DNA of 5,407 nucleotides from an uncultured Coriobacteriales bacterium (GTDB taxonomy: Bacteria; Actinomycetota; Coriobacteriia; Coriobacteriales; Atopobiaceae), in the NCBI GenBank assembly GCA_947305035.1, contig CAMZCV010000090.1, positions 1-5,407 of the forward strand, read 5' to 3'. This document shows, one piece after another, positions 1-5,407 of this stretch. The notes below the pieces were generated by a model, which made no database searches, was not told the origin of the DNA, and worked only from the letters and a program-made list of their open reading frames with translations. Positions within the stretch are counted from its first letter, which is position 1, and the number at the start of each line of letters is the position of its first letter. The position numbers were made by a program, and so were the translations under genes.

Positions 1-627
1 CTCGATGATGATGTTGAGCGAGTCGAGGATCTCGGAACGCGCGGGCTTGATGTACTTTGCGCTGGCGTTGATCTTCGCGGCATATGAGTCGACGCCGACG
101 CGCGTCAGACGCGCCCAAACAGAGCCGGAGTCGACGAAGCTGCCCGAGAAGAGCTCGGACCCTTCGGTCTTCTCGATGGACTGGCTCTCGCCCGTAAGCA
201 GGCTCTCGTTGAGCAGCGCCTCGCCTGCGATGACGACGGCATCTGCGGGGACCTGATCTCCACGTGCGAGCAAGACGACGTCGTCGAGCACAAGATCCTC
301 GAAGGGAAGCTCGACGGTCTTCCCATCGCGCTGTACGCGCACGGTCTTGGCTGTGAGGATGGAGAGCTTGTCGACCATGCGCTTGGCGCGGATCTCCTGG
401 AAGACGCCGATCACGAGGTTCGAGATGACGACACCGATGAAGAGCGCATTCTTGAGCTGCCCCGTTGTGAGCACGAGGATGAACATGAGCACGTTGATGC
501 CGTTGAAGAGCGTGAAAGTATGCTCGGAGATAATCTGTTTGATTGTTTTGGTTTGGACGTCCGCGTTGGCGTTGACCTTTCCCTGGGCAACGCGCTCGGC
601 AACTTCAGCCTCTGTTAGGCCTGTCAT
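1..627 (-). CDS. P-type cation-transporting ATPase, CtpE-like, N-terminal part (cut by left window edge)
   Basis: This encodes the first 209 residues of an integral membrane pump that would use ATP, through a phospho-aspartate intermediate, to move cations across the cytoplasmic membrane. The N-terminus has the short cation-ATPase cap (GLTEAEVAERV, residues 3-13). Two hydrophobic segments follow at about 37-56 and 58-77, leading into a charged stalk (QEIRAKRMVDKL). The actuator domain has GDQVPADA at 123-130 and the dephosphorylation loop TGES at 145-148. The phosphorylation site DKTGT and the nucleotide-binding domain lie outside the window. The sequence style recalls mycobacterial CtpE, a calcium-uptake pump, more than heavy-metal CPx ATPases: no N-terminal metal-binding CxxC is visible. 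The ion is therefore unproven. The ATG at 627 is preferred because AGGA lies four bases upstream. A GTG at 651 in the same frame would add eight residues, but its GGAG is 11 bases away. The gene lies directly downstream of the tRNA gene on the same strand. Confidence 0.88.
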   Translation of the reverse strand, partial: MTGLTEAEVAERVAQGKVNANADVQTKTIKQIISEHTFTLFNGINVLMFILVLTTGQLKNALFIGVVISNLVIGVFQEIRAKRMVDKLSILTAKTVRVQRDGKTVELPFEDLVLDDVVLLARGDQVPADAVVIAGEALLNESLLTGESQSIEKTEGSELFSGSFVDSGSVWARLTRVGVDSYAAKINASAKYIKPARSEILDSLNIIIE

Positions 628-681
628 CAAATCCTGCTCGAGATCTTCCACGGACCGTCTTACTCCATATATGAAGACACT

Positions 682-757
682 TGGTGCCCCCAGGGGGAAT
701 CGAACCCACGACCTTTCGCTCCGGAGGCGAACGCTCTATCCACTGAGCTATGGGGGC
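682..757 (-). tRNA. tRNA-Arg (anticodon CCG)
   Basis: A complete cloverleaf can be drawn on the minus strand. The acceptor stem pairs GCCCCCA (757-751) with TGGGGGC (692-686), followed by discriminator A (685) and a genome-encoded CCA (684-682). The D-stem is GCTC/GAGC with loop AGTGGATA. The anticodon stem TTCGC/GCGAA encloses the loop CTCCGGA, giving anticodon CCG, which reads the arginine codon CGG. The T-loop is TTCGATT. One irregularity is that the T-stem strands are GTGGG and CCCCC, leaving a U-C mismatch at the second pair (about position 50-64). Everything else is canonical, so this looks like a functional gene rather than a relic. It is transcribed divergently from the aro operon and precedes the ATPase gene with no terminator between them. 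Confidence 0.95.
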
Positions 758-910
758 ATAACGCAATCCAGTATATCCCAGTAGGGCGCTTCTCCTTTTA
801 GAAACCATTTGATTAAAGCTGAAGTGGATGCGCAGGGCTCCAACGCGTACGTGCTACCATCGCAGCGGACAAGATACATGCACTGATGTACCAGCAAGAA
901 AGGCGTCGAG
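758..910. promoter_or_regulatory. Divergent intergenic region between tRNA-Arg and aroF
   Basis: This spacer of 153 bases separates the minus-strand tRNA-ATPase unit from the plus-strand aro operon, so it must hold at least the promoter of the tRNA and very probably that of aroF. I could not identify a confident -35/-10 pair for aroF. The aroF SD-like site AAGAAAGG lies at 896-903, seven bases before the ATG. An imperfect inverted repeat, TACAT and ATGTA around six bases, lies at 875-890 and could be an operator. No T-box consensus (AGGGTGG-type), no terminator-antiterminator pair and no long hairpin are evident. Confidence 0.5.
770..775 (-). promoter_or_regulatory. Possible -10 box for the tRNA-Arg gene
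   Basis: The minus strand reads TATACT here, a five-of-six match to the TATAAT consensus. Transcription starting about seven bases downstream would leave a leader of roughly six bases before the tRNA 5' end, which is normal for tRNA genes. No convincing TTGACA-like -35 box was found 16-18 bases upstream, so the call is tentative. Confidence 0.35.
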
Positions 911-1927
911 ATGATTGCTATCGTCAAACATTCGGCGAGCCCCGAGCAGCTCGAGCAATTCATCGCTTGGATAGAGGGTCGCGGCTTCAAGACGCATGTC
1001 TCCAAAGGCGAGAACGAGACCATAGTCGGCATCATCGGCGACACCTCGCGCATCGACCCGTTCCTGCTCGAGAGCATGGATATCATCGACCGCGTGCAGC
1101 GCGTCTCCGAGCCCTTCAAGAAGGCAAGCCGCGCCTTCCACCCCGACGATACGGTCATCGATTGCGGATACGGCGTCCAAATTGGAGGCGGCACCTTCCA
1201 TGTGATGGCGGGTCCCTGCTCCGTCGAGGGCGATAACCTGCTGCGTATAGCCCGTGCCGTGCGCGCCGCAGGAGCGACCATCCTGCGCGGAGGGGCGTTC
1301 AAGCCCCGTACCTCGCCGTATGCGTGCCAAGGCATGGGCGAGGCAGGTCTCGACCTGCTCTGCGAGGCGCGCGAGGAGCTAGGGATGCCCATCGTGACCG
1401 AGCTCATGGACCCGCGCGACGTGCAGACCTTCATCGACCACAAGATCGACATCATCCAGATCGGCGCCCGCAACTCGCAGAACTTCCCCCTCCTCAAAGA
1501 GGTTGGTAAAACCGACATTCCCGTGCTGCTCAAGCGTGGCATCGCAGGCACCGTCGACGAGCTTCTCATGGCAGCCGAGTACATCATGAGCGAGGGCAAC
1601 GAGAAGGTCATGCTCTGCGAACGCGGTATCCGAACCTTCGAAACCCGCACGCGCAACACCTTCGACGTGAACGCGATCCCCGTGCTCAAGAACCTCACGC
1701 ATCTTCCCGTGATCGGCGATCCCAGCCACGCCACGGGCTACACCCGCTACGTGCGCCCCGTCGCTTACGCTGCAACAGCCGCAGGCGTCGACGGCCTCGA
1801 GATCGAAGTGCATGACAACCCCACCGAGGCTTGGTCGGACGGCGCCCAGGCGCTCACGCCCGACATGTTCGAGGATGCCATGAAACGCATCGCGCTCATC
1901 CGCGAGGCAGTCACCGCGGAGGCGTAG
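911..1927 (+). CDS. aroF: 3-deoxy-7-phosphoheptulonate (DAHP) synthase, type I with N-terminal regulatory domain
   Basis: The enzyme condenses phosphoenolpyruvate and erythrose 4-phosphate to DAHP, the first step of the shikimate pathway, in the cytoplasm. The protein has 338 residues, the size of the Thermotoga maritima enzyme. Residues 1 to about 65 form the ferredoxin-like regulatory domain found in this subgroup, and the TIM barrel follows. Visible active-site elements are AGPCSVE (100-106) with metal ligand Cys103, RGGAFKPRTSPY (126-137) with phosphate/PEP-binding Arg126, Lys131 and Arg133, LLKRG (206-210), GDPSHATG (269-276) with metal ligand His273, and GLEIEVH (295-301) with Glu299. 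Asp310 in the SDG motif completes the Cys/His/Glu/Asp metal site. All expected catalytic residues are present. By homology the N-terminal domain would mediate inhibition by tyrosine or phenylalanine. Start choice: ATG 911 has an SD-like AAGAAAGG seven bases upstream and gives exactly the family length. First gene of the aro operon; tyrA follows with no gap. The gene symbol varies between annotation schemes (aroF, aroG or aroA-type names). Confidence 0.96.
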   Translation: MIAIVKHSASPEQLEQFIAWIEGRGFKTHVSKGENETIVGIIGDTSRIDPFLLESMDIIDRVQRVSEPFKKASRAFHPDDTVIDCGYGVQIGGGTFHVMAGPCSVEGDNLLRIARAVRAAGATILRGGAFKPRTSPYACQGMGEAGLDLLCEAREELGMPIVTELMDPRDVQTFIDHKIDIIQIGARNSQNFPLLKEVGKTDIPVLLKRGIAGTVDELLMAAEYIMSEGNEKVMLCERGIRTFETRTRNTFDVNAIPVLKNLTHLPVIGDPSHATGYTRYVRPVAYAATAAGVDGLEIEVHDNPTEAWSDGAQALTPDMFEDAMKRIALIREAVTAEA

Positions 1928-2788
1928 ATGGCACGCACGTTTGTCGAGAAGCGCATTGGAATCGTCGGCCTCGGCCTCATCGGAGGCTCCTTCGCGCGCG
2001 CCTACGCTGCTGTCGGTTGGGAAGTCCTCGCGTGGAACCGCACGCGCTCCACGCTCGAACTCGCGGAGATCGAGACCGTTCGTGGAGAGCTCGACGACGA
2101 AGCTGTTCCCACCTGCGAGCTCATCATCCTTGCCAGCTATCCCTCCGCCGGCATCGCATGGCTCGCCGAGAAGGCCCCGCTCATCTCGGAAGGCGCCATC
2201 GTCATCGATTCAGTGGGTGTAAAGCGCACCGTTGTGGATGCATGCTCCGCCATCGCGGACGAGCATCCCTTCGCGTTCGTGGGATGCCATCCCATGGCCG
2301 GAACGCAGTACTCTGGCTTCGCCCATTCGCGAGCGAACATGTTCAACGGCGCCCCGCTTGTGGTGGTTCCTCCCGCGATGGATGATTTCGAGCGTCTCGA
2401 CGTGCTCGAGCGTCTGAAGGATCTTCTCGAGCCGTGCCATTTCGGCAGCTTCAAGCTCGCATCAGCAGACGAGCACGACCGCATGATCGCCTACACCTCG
2501 CAGCTCGCGCACGTGGTATCGAACGCCTACGTGAAGAGCCCCACCGCGCAGAACCACAAGGGTTTCTCCGCGGGCTCGTACAAAGACCTCACCCGCGTGG
2601 CGCGTCTGAACGCCACCATGTGGACGGAGCTTTTCCTCGATAACGCCGATTACCTCTCGTCCGAGATCGGTTTTCTAATCGACAGCCTCTCCGCCTACAA
2701 GGACGCGCTCGACGCGGGCGACGCGGAGCGGCTCCATGAGCTGCTCGCTGAGGGTGACCGCCTGAAGAGAGAGGCCGAGGGACGATGA
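1928..2788 (+). CDS. tyrA: Prephenate dehydrogenase (tyrosine branch)
   Basis: TyrA oxidatively decarboxylates prephenate to 4-hydroxyphenylpyruvate, the precursor of tyrosine; use of arogenate instead cannot be excluded. The 286-residue protein opens with a Rossmann fold (GLGLIGGS, 14-21). The conserved segment IVIDSVGVK (91-99) contains Ser95. GCHPMAGT (119-126) carries the presumed catalytic His121. The all-helical dimerisation domain has SQLAHV (191-196) with His195 and GSYKDLTRVA (216-225) with Arg224, the counterpart of the prephenate-binding arginine. There is no C-terminal ACT domain and no fused chorismate mutase, so it is the short monofunctional form. After the second beta strand the sequence reads AWNRTRST (35-42), lacking the acidic residue typical of NAD-dependent enzymes and hinting at NADP use. 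The ATG immediately follows the aroF stop, and GGAGG at 1918-1922 with a five-base spacer fixes the start. Its end overlaps aroB by four bases. Confidence 0.94.
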   Translation: MARTFVEKRIGIVGLGLIGGSFARAYAAVGWEVLAWNRTRSTLELAEIETVRGELDDEAVPTCELIILASYPSAGIAWLAEKAPLISEGAIVIDSVGVKRTVVDACSAIADEHPFAFVGCHPMAGTQYSGFAHSRANMFNGAPLVVVPPAMDDFERLDVLERLKDLLEPCHFGSFKLASADEHDRMIAYTSQLAHVVSNAYVKSPTAQNHKGFSAGSYKDLTRVARLNATMWTELFLDNADYLSSEIGFLIDSLSAYKDALDAGDAERLHELLAEGDRLKREAEGR

Positions 2789-3867
2789 GCGGCGAAACCG
2801 TCCACATCGCACCATCCTCGGGCAGCTACGACGTGATCGTGAGCGCGAGCGCCCTCTGCAATGCCGGAGAGCACCTCGCCCCGCTCCTCCCCTCACGGAG
2901 CGCCTTCATCATCACCGACTCGAACGTCGCGCCGCTCTACCTCGACAGGCTGCGCTCATCGCTCGCGCTCCGGGGGATCCATGCTGCTCACGCCGTCTTC
3001 CCTGCAGGCGAGGCGTCCAAGAACCTCGCCACGCTCTCCGACCTGCTCGAAGCCATGGCGGCCGCGGAGCTCACGCGATCCTCGACCGTCATCGCGCTCG
3101 GCGGAGGCGTCACGGGCGACATGGCCGGCCTAGCTGCGGCGCTCTACATGCGCGGCATCTCCTATGTGCAGGTACCGACGACCCTGCTCGCCATGGTCGA
3201 CTCCTCGGTGGGCGGAAAGTGCGCCGTGGACCTCGCAGCCGGCAAGAACCTCGCGGGAGCGTTCCTCCAACCGCTTGCCGTGCTCGCAGACACCTCCACG
3301 CTCAAGACCCTGGACGACGAGGTCTTCGCAGATGGCTGCGCCGAGGTCATCAAGCATGCCGTGCTCGCAGATTCCGAGCTCTTCGACATACTCGCCGAGC
3401 GCCCGCTCAACAAGGATGACGATGACCTTTACCTCATGACCGTCATCGCAACCAACATCGGCATCAAGCGGCGCTTCGTCGAGGCGGACGAACGGGAACA
3501 GGGGCTGCGCAAGCTCCTCAACCTGGGGCACAGCATCGGACATGCCGTCGAGGCGGCATCCGGTTACACGATGGGGCACGGCCATGCGGTCGCCATCGGC
3601 TTGTGCGCCATCGCCCGTGCATCCGAGAGGCTCGGGTGGGCGGAGGAAGGGATTGCGGAGCGCATCGAGGCTGTCGTCGCAGCCCACGGCCTTCCTACGG
3701 AGAGCCCCTTCCCCGCGAAAGAGCTCATCGGATTCGCGCGGCTCGACAAGAAGTCCGACGACTACGGGATCACCCTCGCAATCCCCAAGCGAATCGGGTC
3801 GGCGGAGCTGCGCTACGTCTCCTTCGGCGAATTCGCCTACGCCATCGAACTCGGAGTCGGCGCATGA
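2785..3867 (+). CDS. aroB: 3-dehydroquinate synthase
   Basis: AroB converts DAHP to 3-dehydroquinate, the second shikimate pathway step, using bound NAD and a divalent metal. The protein has 360 residues, a normal length. The N-terminal NAD-binding half contains ITDSNV (43-48), FPAGEASK (72-79), GGGVTGD (106-112) and PTTLLAMVDSSVGGK (131-145). In the helical metal-binding half, the zinc ligands expected from characterised family members are Glu187 in AEVIKHA, His249 in NLGHSIGHA and His265 in MGHGHAVAIG. All are present, and His253 of the GHxxGH motif is also kept. The ATG overlaps the tyrA stop in an ATGA arrangement, with GAGGG three bases upstream and a purine-rich run before it, which supports translational coupling. 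It overlaps aroA by four bases at its other end. I see no truncation or unusual feature. Confidence 0.97.
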   Translation: MSGETVHIAPSSGSYDVIVSASALCNAGEHLAPLLPSRSAFIITDSNVAPLYLDRLRSSLALRGIHAAHAVFPAGEASKNLATLSDLLEAMAAAELTRSSTVIALGGGVTGDMAGLAAALYMRGISYVQVPTTLLAMVDSSVGGKCAVDLAAGKNLAGAFLQPLAVLADTSTLKTLDDEVFADGCAEVIKHAVLADSELFDILAERPLNKDDDDLYLMTVIATNIGIKRRFVEADEREQGLRKLLNLGHSIGHAVEAASGYTMGHGHAVAIGLCAIARASERLGWAEEGIAERIEAVVAAHGLPTESPFPAKELIGFARLDKKSDDYGITLAIPKRIGSAELRYVSFGEFAYAIELGVGA

Positions 3868-5141
3868 ACGCCCTCGTGACGCCAAGTCCGCTCTCGGGCA
3901 CCGTCCGCGCCATCCCCTCGAAATCCGAGGCGCACCGAGCGCTCATCTGCGCCGCGCTTTCCGATAAACCCACACGCGTCGTCTGCCGGTCCACATCGGA
4001 GGATATCGACGCAACGCTTGGATGCCTCGCCGCCCTCGGAGCACACATCGAGCGCGACGGGGAATCATATCTCGTACACCCTATCGAGGATTCACAGATG
4101 GACGGTGCGCTGCTCGATTGCCATGAGTCGGGCTCCACGCTGCGGTTTCTGCTCCCCGTCGCCGCCACCATGGGCTCCTGCACCTTCACCGGAGCGGGGC
4201 GGCTCTCGAAACGACCCATGGAACCGCTGGCAGATACCCTACGTGCGCACGGCGCGACGATCGATGCGGATGACGGGCTTCCGGTGCACGTCAGAGGGCC
4301 TCTTGCCGCCGGGCGATTCGATATACCCGGCAACATCTCGTCGCAGTTCATCACGGGGCTTCTGCTCGCTGCTCCGCTGCTCAACGAACCTGTGGAGATT
4401 CGCGTCTCCGAGCCCATCGAGTCGCGTCCGTACATCGACCTCAGCCTGAGCGTTATCCACGCCTTCGGAATCGACATCGCGACCATCCATGAGAATGGTT
4501 TCACCAGCTATCGCGTGCCTGAACAAGCCTCCTATCGTTCTCCGGGGAACTTCGAGGTTGGAGGAGACTGGTCGAACGCAGCCTTCTGGCTCTCCGCCGG
4601 GGCTCTTTCCGATGAGGGTGTCGCGGTTGAGGGGCTCTCCCTTTCGTCCAAACAGGCGGATCGCGTTGTAGCCGGAGCCCTCGCGCTCCTCGGCGCGCAG
4701 GTGATGCGCAACGCCAACGGGGCGGCAGCACGCAGGGGCGACCTCCACGGGGCGCGCATCGACGTATCGTCATGCCCGGATCTCGTTCCTGCGATAGCGC
4801 CCGTTTCCGCCCTCGCCAAAGGACGCACGACGATCTGCGGGGCATCCCGCCTGCGCCTCAAGGAATCCGATCGGCTCGCAGCCATCGCCGACGTGCTCGG
4901 AACCCTTGGTGCAAACGTCTGCGTGGATGATGACGCGCTCGTCTTCGAAGGCGTGGAGCACCTGCACGGAGGCACCGTTGACGCCCACAATGACCATCGC
5001 ATCGCGATGATGGCCGCCATCGCAGCCACTCGAGCTGCGGACCCCGTGCATATTTTCGGCGCGGAGTGCGTCGCCAAATCCTACCCTGGTTTCTTCGACG
5101 ATTTCGCCAAGCTCGGCGGCCTTGTCATGAAGGAGGTGTGA
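3864..5141 (+). CDS. aroA: 3-phosphoshikimate 1-carboxyvinyltransferase (EPSP synthase)
   Basis: AroA transfers the enolpyruvyl group of PEP to shikimate 3-phosphate, the sixth pathway step and the target of glyphosate. The protein has 425 residues in two inverse alpha/beta domains. Visible substrate-binding elements are PSKSEAHRAL (18-27) with Lys20, Ser21 and Arg25; ESGSTLR (88-94), where E. coli-type enzymes have an NAGT motif; LSKRPM (114-119) with Arg117; SSQ (159-161) with Gln161; SRPYID (187-192); PDLVPA (305-310) with the catalytic Asp306; LKESDR (332-337); HNDHRIAM (375-382) with Arg379; and KSYPGF (405-410) with Lys405. The open frame extends upstream to 3603, but that stretch is an out-of-frame reading of aroB. 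The ATG at 3864 overlaps the aroB stop as ATGA, has GGAG seven bases upstream and gives the family length. The ESGS form resembles clostridial-type enzymes; glyphosate response cannot be predicted from this alone. Confidence 0.96.
   Translation: MNALVTPSPLSGTVRAIPSKSEAHRALICAALSDKPTRVVCRSTSEDIDATLGCLAALGAHIERDGESYLVHPIEDSQMDGALLDCHESGSTLRFLLPVAATMGSCTFTGAGRLSKRPMEPLADTLRAHGATIDADDGLPVHVRGPLAAGRFDIPGNISSQFITGLLLAAPLLNEPVEIRVSEPIESRPYIDLSLSVIHAFGIDIATIHENGFTSYRVPEQASYRSPGNFEVGGDWSNAAFWLSAGALSDEGVAVEGLSLSSKQADRVVAGALALLGAQVMRNANGAAARRGDLHGARIDVSSCPDLVPAIAPVSALAKGRTTICGASRLRLKESDRLAAIADVLGTLGANVCVDDDALVFEGVEHLHGGTVDAHNDHRIAMMAAIAATRAADPVHIFGAECVAKSYPGFFDDFAKLGGLVMKEV
5130..5138 (+). promoter_or_regulatory. 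Strong Shine-Dalgarno site for aroC
   Basis: AAGGAGGTG is a near-perfect complement of the 16S rRNA 3' end. GGAGG ends six bases before the ATG at 5143. The site lies inside the last codons of aroA, and it is the strongest ribosome binding site in the window. It decides the aroC start. Confidence 0.85.
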
Positions 5142-5142
5142 G

Positions 5143-5407
5143 ATGGCCTCGTCTTTCGGTTCCGCTCTTCGTGTGAGCCTTTTCGGCCAATCGCACGGAG
5201 CAGCGATAGGAGCCCTCGTAGAAGGACTTCCCACGGGCTTCAAGCCCAACCTCGAAGAATTGTCTGCTTTTGTGGCACGACGCTCACCTGGACGTTTCCC
5301 TTGGGATACCCGTCGCCAGGAAGAGGATGCCGTGCGCATCGTGTCGGGCCTCAATGCAAACGGAGCCACGTGCGGCGCTCCTTTGTGCATCATCATCGAG
5401 AACACCG
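5143..5407 (+). CDS. aroC: Chorismate synthase, N-terminal part (cut by right window edge)
   Basis: AroC removes phosphate from EPSP to make chorismate, the last common step, using reduced FMN. The first 88 codons are present. FGSALRVSLFGQSHG (5-19) matches the N-terminal chorismate synthase signature, with the invariant His18 thought to act as an acid near the flavin. The second signature position is Gln16, where Glu, Asp or Ser is usual. AAIGALVEGLPTGF follows as expected. The downstream stretch ARRSPGR (44-50), TRRQEED (56-62) and IVSGL (66-70) matches the family's arginine-rich substrate-binding segment (usually RR..PG, then TxRxExD and a ExxSG-like motif). The ATG comes one base after the aroA stop and is preceded by a very strong SD. 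Third codon positions are richer in A/T than in tyrA. The remaining part of this gene, usually about 350-390 residues in total, lies beyond the window. Confidence 0.93.
   Translation, partial: MASSFGSALRVSLFGQSHGAAIGALVEGLPTGFKPNLEELSAFVARRSPGRFPWDTRRQEEDAVRIVSGLNANGATCGAPLCIIIENT

Noticed and set aside
347..784. Plus-strand ORF of 145 residues ending in a GNRTHDLSLRRRTLYPLSYGG-like segment
   Set aside because: The segment is a translation across the antisense strand of the tRNA-Arg gene, a well-known false protein, and the rest is antisense to the ATPase gene.
605..808. Minus-strand ORF containing PIAQWIERSPPERKVVGSIPPG
   Set aside because: This is the tRNA-Arg gene itself read as protein, another classic spurious product.
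758..910. T-box, riboswitch or attenuator upstream of aroF
   Set aside because: No T-box core, no stable terminator hairpin with a U-run and no cluster of aromatic codons could be found in the spacer.
748..1734. Minus-strand ORF of 328 residues opposite aroF
   Set aside because: It is a long stop-free antisense frame typical of GC-rich genes. aroF on the other strand has complete catalytic motifs, and the antisense product shows no recognisable family.
3603..3863. 87-residue N-terminal extension of aroA
   Set aside because: It is aroB sequence read out of frame, Arg-rich and unlike any EPSP synthase. The ATGA-overlapped start at 3864 gives the family length.
3130..3885. Minus-strand ORF of 251 residues opposite aroB
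   Set aside because: It is an antisense shadow of aroB with a low-complexity, charge-rich product.
4770..5405. Minus-strand ORF of 211 residues opposite aroA and aroC
   Set aside because: It is antisense to two well-supported genes and has no motifs of its own.
1..5407. CRISPR array, insertion sequence, attachment-site duplication or phage genes
   Set aside because: No regularly spaced repeats, terminal inverted repeats, transposase or integrase motifs were seen, and no duplicated tRNA 3' end is present in the window.

Overview
The window is a GC-rich stretch of bacterial chromosome. GC-ending codons dominate, the ORFs are closely packed, and Shine-Dalgarno (SD) sites are present. The dense aromatic amino acid cluster, the CCA-encoding tRNA gene and the CtpE-like P-type ATPase would fit a high-GC Gram-positive lineage, such as an actinobacterium of the Coriobacteriia. 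That placement is an inference from protein style and gene order, not a demonstrated assignment.

Layout. On the minus strand, reading right to left, a tRNA-Arg(CCG) gene (682-757) is followed closely by the 5' part of a P-type cation-transporting ATPase gene (about 627 down to position 1), which runs off the left edge. A divergent spacer of about 150 bases (758-910) separates this pair from a plus-strand operon that fills the rest of the window. The operon holds aroF (DAHP synthase, 911-1927), tyrA (prephenate dehydrogenase, 1928-2788), aroB (3-dehydroquinate synthase, 2785-3867), aroA (EPSP synthase, 3864-5141) and the start of aroC (chorismate synthase, from 5143), which runs off the right edge. 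The junctions are extremely tight: direct abutment, two ATGA overlaps, then a one-base gap, so the genes are almost certainly co-transcribed and probably translationally coupled.

Function. AroF, AroB, AroA and AroC catalyse steps 1, 2, 6 and 7 of the shikimate pathway to chorismate. TyrA diverts prephenate towards tyrosine. Steps 3-5 (dehydroquinate dehydratase, shikimate dehydrogenase, shikimate kinase), chorismate mutase and prephenate dehydratase are not in the window and may lie downstream or elsewhere. AroF carries the N-terminal ferredoxin-like regulatory domain of the Thermotoga-type enzymes, whereas TyrA has no ACT domain, so feedback control probably acts at the pathway entrance.

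This is mainly ordinary core metabolism and I see no evidence of a novel system. Details worth a second look are a mismatched T-stem in the tRNA, the terminator-less tRNA-ATPase tandem, an NADP-like signature in TyrA, and small possible regulatory elements ahead of aroF.
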